In this document: positions 20,880-22,284 of the stretch, in pieces
Numbering within the stretch: position 1 is the stretch's first letter
How the letters are laid out: every line of letters begins with the position of its first letter
Source: SG8-41 sp964521405
Lineage (GTDB): Bacteria; Pseudomonadota; Gammaproteobacteria; Burkholderiales; SG8-41
NCBI GenBank assembly: GCA_964521405.1
Contig: CAZFRR010000282.1
Coordinates: 1 to 22,284, forward strand
Length of the DNA: 22,284 nucleotides
Reading direction: 5' to 3'
Program-made: the position numbers and the translations under genes
Notes under the pieces: generated by a model
Databases searched by the model: none
What the model was told of the DNA's origin: nothing
What the model saw: the letters and a program-made list of their open reading frames with translations, nothing else

Positions 20880-21842
20880 ATGCGCATCGTGAAGTGGATT
20901 GCTTTGCCGGCCGCGATATTCATGGCTGGTGCGGCCCATGCCCAGACCTATCCCGCCAAGCCGGTGCGCGTCATCGTGCCGTTCGCGCCGGGCGGCGCGA
21001 CCGACATCGTGGCTCGTCTCCTGGCGCAGAAGCTTACCGAGACGTGGGGCCAGCAGGTGGTGGCGGACAATCGCGCGGGCGCGGGCGGCAATATCGGCGC
21101 CGAACTCGCGGCCAAAGCGCCGCCTGACGGTTACACGCTGTTCATGACTTCGGGCTCGATCGTCACCGCGAACCAGCACATGTACAAGAAGCTCGCGTGG
21201 AACCCGGAGAAGGACCTGGTGGCGATCACCAACGTGGCGAGCGGGCCCCAGATCGTAGCCGTGAATCCGAGCTTCCCGGCGAAGAACATCAAGGACATGA
21301 TCGCGATCGCCAAGGCGAAACCCGGCGCGATCACCTTCGGTTCGGCGGGCGTGGCCACGCAGACGCATCTCGCCGCCGAGAGCTTCCTGTTCGCGGCCGG
21401 GATCAACGCGGTCCATATCCCGTACAAGGGCGAAGGTCCCGCGATCGTGGATCTTGTGGCCGGGCAGATCATTTTCGCCACACCCAACCTGTCGGCCGCG
21501 ATCGGCTTCGTGCAGCAAGGCAGGCTCCGCGCCCTCGGCGTGACCAGCAAGCAGCGCTCGTCCCAGTTGAAGGACGTGCCCGCGATCGCCGAGACGCTGC
21601 CAGGCTTCGAGAACCTCGGCTGGTTCGGGTTGATGGCGCCAACCGGAACGCCGCCGGCAGTCATCGACAAGGTCTACCGCGACACGGCAAAGGCGCTGGA
21701 GGGGGCGGACCTGCGCAAGCGCCTGGACGACATCGGCATGGCGCCGGTCGCCAACGCGCCCGCGGACTTCGCCAAGGCGATCCGCGAGGAAGCCCTGCGC
21801 TGGGGCAAGGTGATCCGGGAGCGCAAGCTCGAAGTGAACTGA
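20880..21842 (+). CDS. TctC/Bug-family tripartite tricarboxylate transporter binding protein
   Basis: A 320-residue periplasmic binding protein. Residues 1-21 form a signal peptide ending AHA, with cleavage before QTYPAKPVRVIVPFAPGG, the diagnostic Bug start. VADNRAGAGGNIGAE, TFGSAGVATQTHLAAE, VHIPYKGEGPAIVDLVAGQI and LGVTSKQRS are further Bug hallmarks. Such proteins bind mono-, di- or tricarboxylates and related acids and deliver them to TctAB permeases, which are often encoded elsewhere; no permease is in this window. A clear GGAG precedes the ATG. Its place between the sulfatase and the fumarase-type gene suggests a carboxylic acid substrate. Confidence 0.93.
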   Translation: MRIVKWIALPAAIFMAGAAHAQTYPAKPVRVIVPFAPGGATDIVARLLAQKLTETWGQQVVADNRAGAGGNIGAELAAKAPPDGYTLFMTSGSIVTANQHMYKKLAWNPEKDLVAITNVASGPQIVAVNPSFPAKNIKDMIAIAKAKPGAITFGSAGVATQTHLAAESFLFAAGINAVHIPYKGEGPAIVDLVAGQIIFATPNLSAAIGFVQQGRLRALGVTSKQRSSQLKDVPAIAETLPGFENLGWFGLMAPTGTPPAVIDKVYRDTAKALEGADLRKRLDDIGMAPVANAPADFAKAIREEALRWGKVIRERKLEVN

Positions 21843-21862
21843 GCGGGCGTGAGTGCGGTCAC

Positions 21863-21893
<31 letters not shown>

Positions 21894-21940
21894 GCTATGT
21901 GCGCAGACAGCAGCCCAGCAAGCTGGAAGCCGTCCGATCG

Positions 21941-21968
21941 CGAATCCCGGATCCCGGATCACGAATCT
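21941..21968. repeat. Degenerate heptamer array CGAATCC-like
   Basis: CGAATCC, CGGATCC, CGGATCA and CGAATCT in tandem, ending 11 bp before the GTG start of the next gene. On the opposite strand the units resemble the GGGATTC element at 3984-4008. Confidence 0.7.
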
Positions 21969-21979
21969 TCGGGTGAAGC

Positions 21980-22284
21980 GTGAAGGTTGACCTGAAGCAG
22001 GTGGAGGAGGCGGCGAAGGAGTTGTACATCCGCGCGTTGAAGATCTTGCCGCCCGACATCAAGGAAGGCTTCAAGCGGCTCGACGCGGGCGAAACCCACG
22101 CCACCGGCAAGGCGATACTCGGGACGATGATCCGGAACATCCAGGTAGCCGAGCAGAACGACAACCTGCTGTGCCAGGACACCGGCATCCCGATCTACAA
22201 CGTCTGGATCGGGCGCAACGTCGAAGTGGACGGGGCCGCGTTGAAGGAAGCGATCCGCCTCGGCTGCGCGCGCTCGACGCGCGA
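21980..22284 (+). CDS. Class I fumarase / L(+)-tartrate dehydratase alpha subunit (3' truncated)
   Basis: The GTG start gives (M)KVDLKQVEEAAKELYIRALK, and the window ends after 101 codons. ILPPDIKEGF, ATGKAILGTMIRN and NDNLLCQDTGIPIYNVWIG are typical of the alpha domain of iron-sulfur fumarases and tartrate dehydratase TtdA; the Cys in LCQDTG is a [4Fe-4S] ligand in the family. It would interconvert fumarate and malate, or dehydrate tartrate to oxaloacetate. The visible part cannot separate these. The start is chosen for family length and the purine-rich GGGTGAAGC just upstream. A beta subunit or beta domain is expected beyond the window. Confidence 0.88.
   Translation, partial: MKVDLKQVEEAAKELYIRALKILPPDIKEGFKRLDAGETHATGKAILGTMIRNIQVAEQNDNLLCQDTGIPIYNVWIGRNVEVDGAALKEAIRLGCARSTR

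Overview
This window looks like a chromosomal segment of a GC-rich betaproteobacterium, probably of the Burkholderiales or a related lineage. The evidence is the GC-rich third-codon bias, the gene order ffh / ypjD / corC / pil genes / coaE / zapD / yacG / Nudix-ThiE, the rpsP-rimM-trmD-rplS operon, and a Bug-type (TctC) periplasmic binding protein. No tRNA, rRNA, CRISPR array or intact insertion sequence was found.

Left part (1-7650). A Nudix-ThiE fusion protein, truncated by the window edge, runs rightwards to 790. A 570-bp repeat-rich spacer follows. Then comes a leftward block: ypjD (CcsA family), a CorC/HlyC-family CBS protein, pilC, pilD, coaE, zapD and yacG. It links type IV pilus assembly, CoA synthesis, FtsZ-ring bundling and gyrase protection. 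As I recall the usual order in related genomes, pilB sits next to pilC; here it is absent.

Middle (7684-12157). ffh (SRP GTPase) is divergent from ypjD and convergent with a flavin reductase of the nitroreductase superfamily. Divergent from the reductase is the tightly packed translation operon rpsP-rimM-trmD-rplS, with a recognisable promoter and a good intrinsic terminator.

Right part (12157-22284), accessory in character. After a 450-bp spacer with inverted repeat clusters comes a secreted or periplasmic TPR-like protein. A metabolic island follows: a small SAF-domain subunit and a large UxaA-family lyase subunit that resemble sulfolactate sulfo-lyase (SuyA/SuyB); a ThDP-dependent enzyme; an SdhB-like Fe-S protein translationally coupled to it; two short haem-b-type membrane anchors with no flavoprotein gene; a formylglycine-type sulfatase; a TctC/Bug solute-binding protein; and the start of a class I fumarase / L(+)-tartrate dehydratase alpha subunit. 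A plausible but unproven reading is uptake and breakdown of a hydroxy- or sulfo-carboxylate, with electrons passed to the quinone pool.

Two structural themes run through the spacers. One is short tandem arrays of several different 7-bp units. The other is inverted repeats that include or abut stop codons (best at ffh, suyA-like, zapD and pilC), as if the gene ends had been copied in inverse orientation just downstream.
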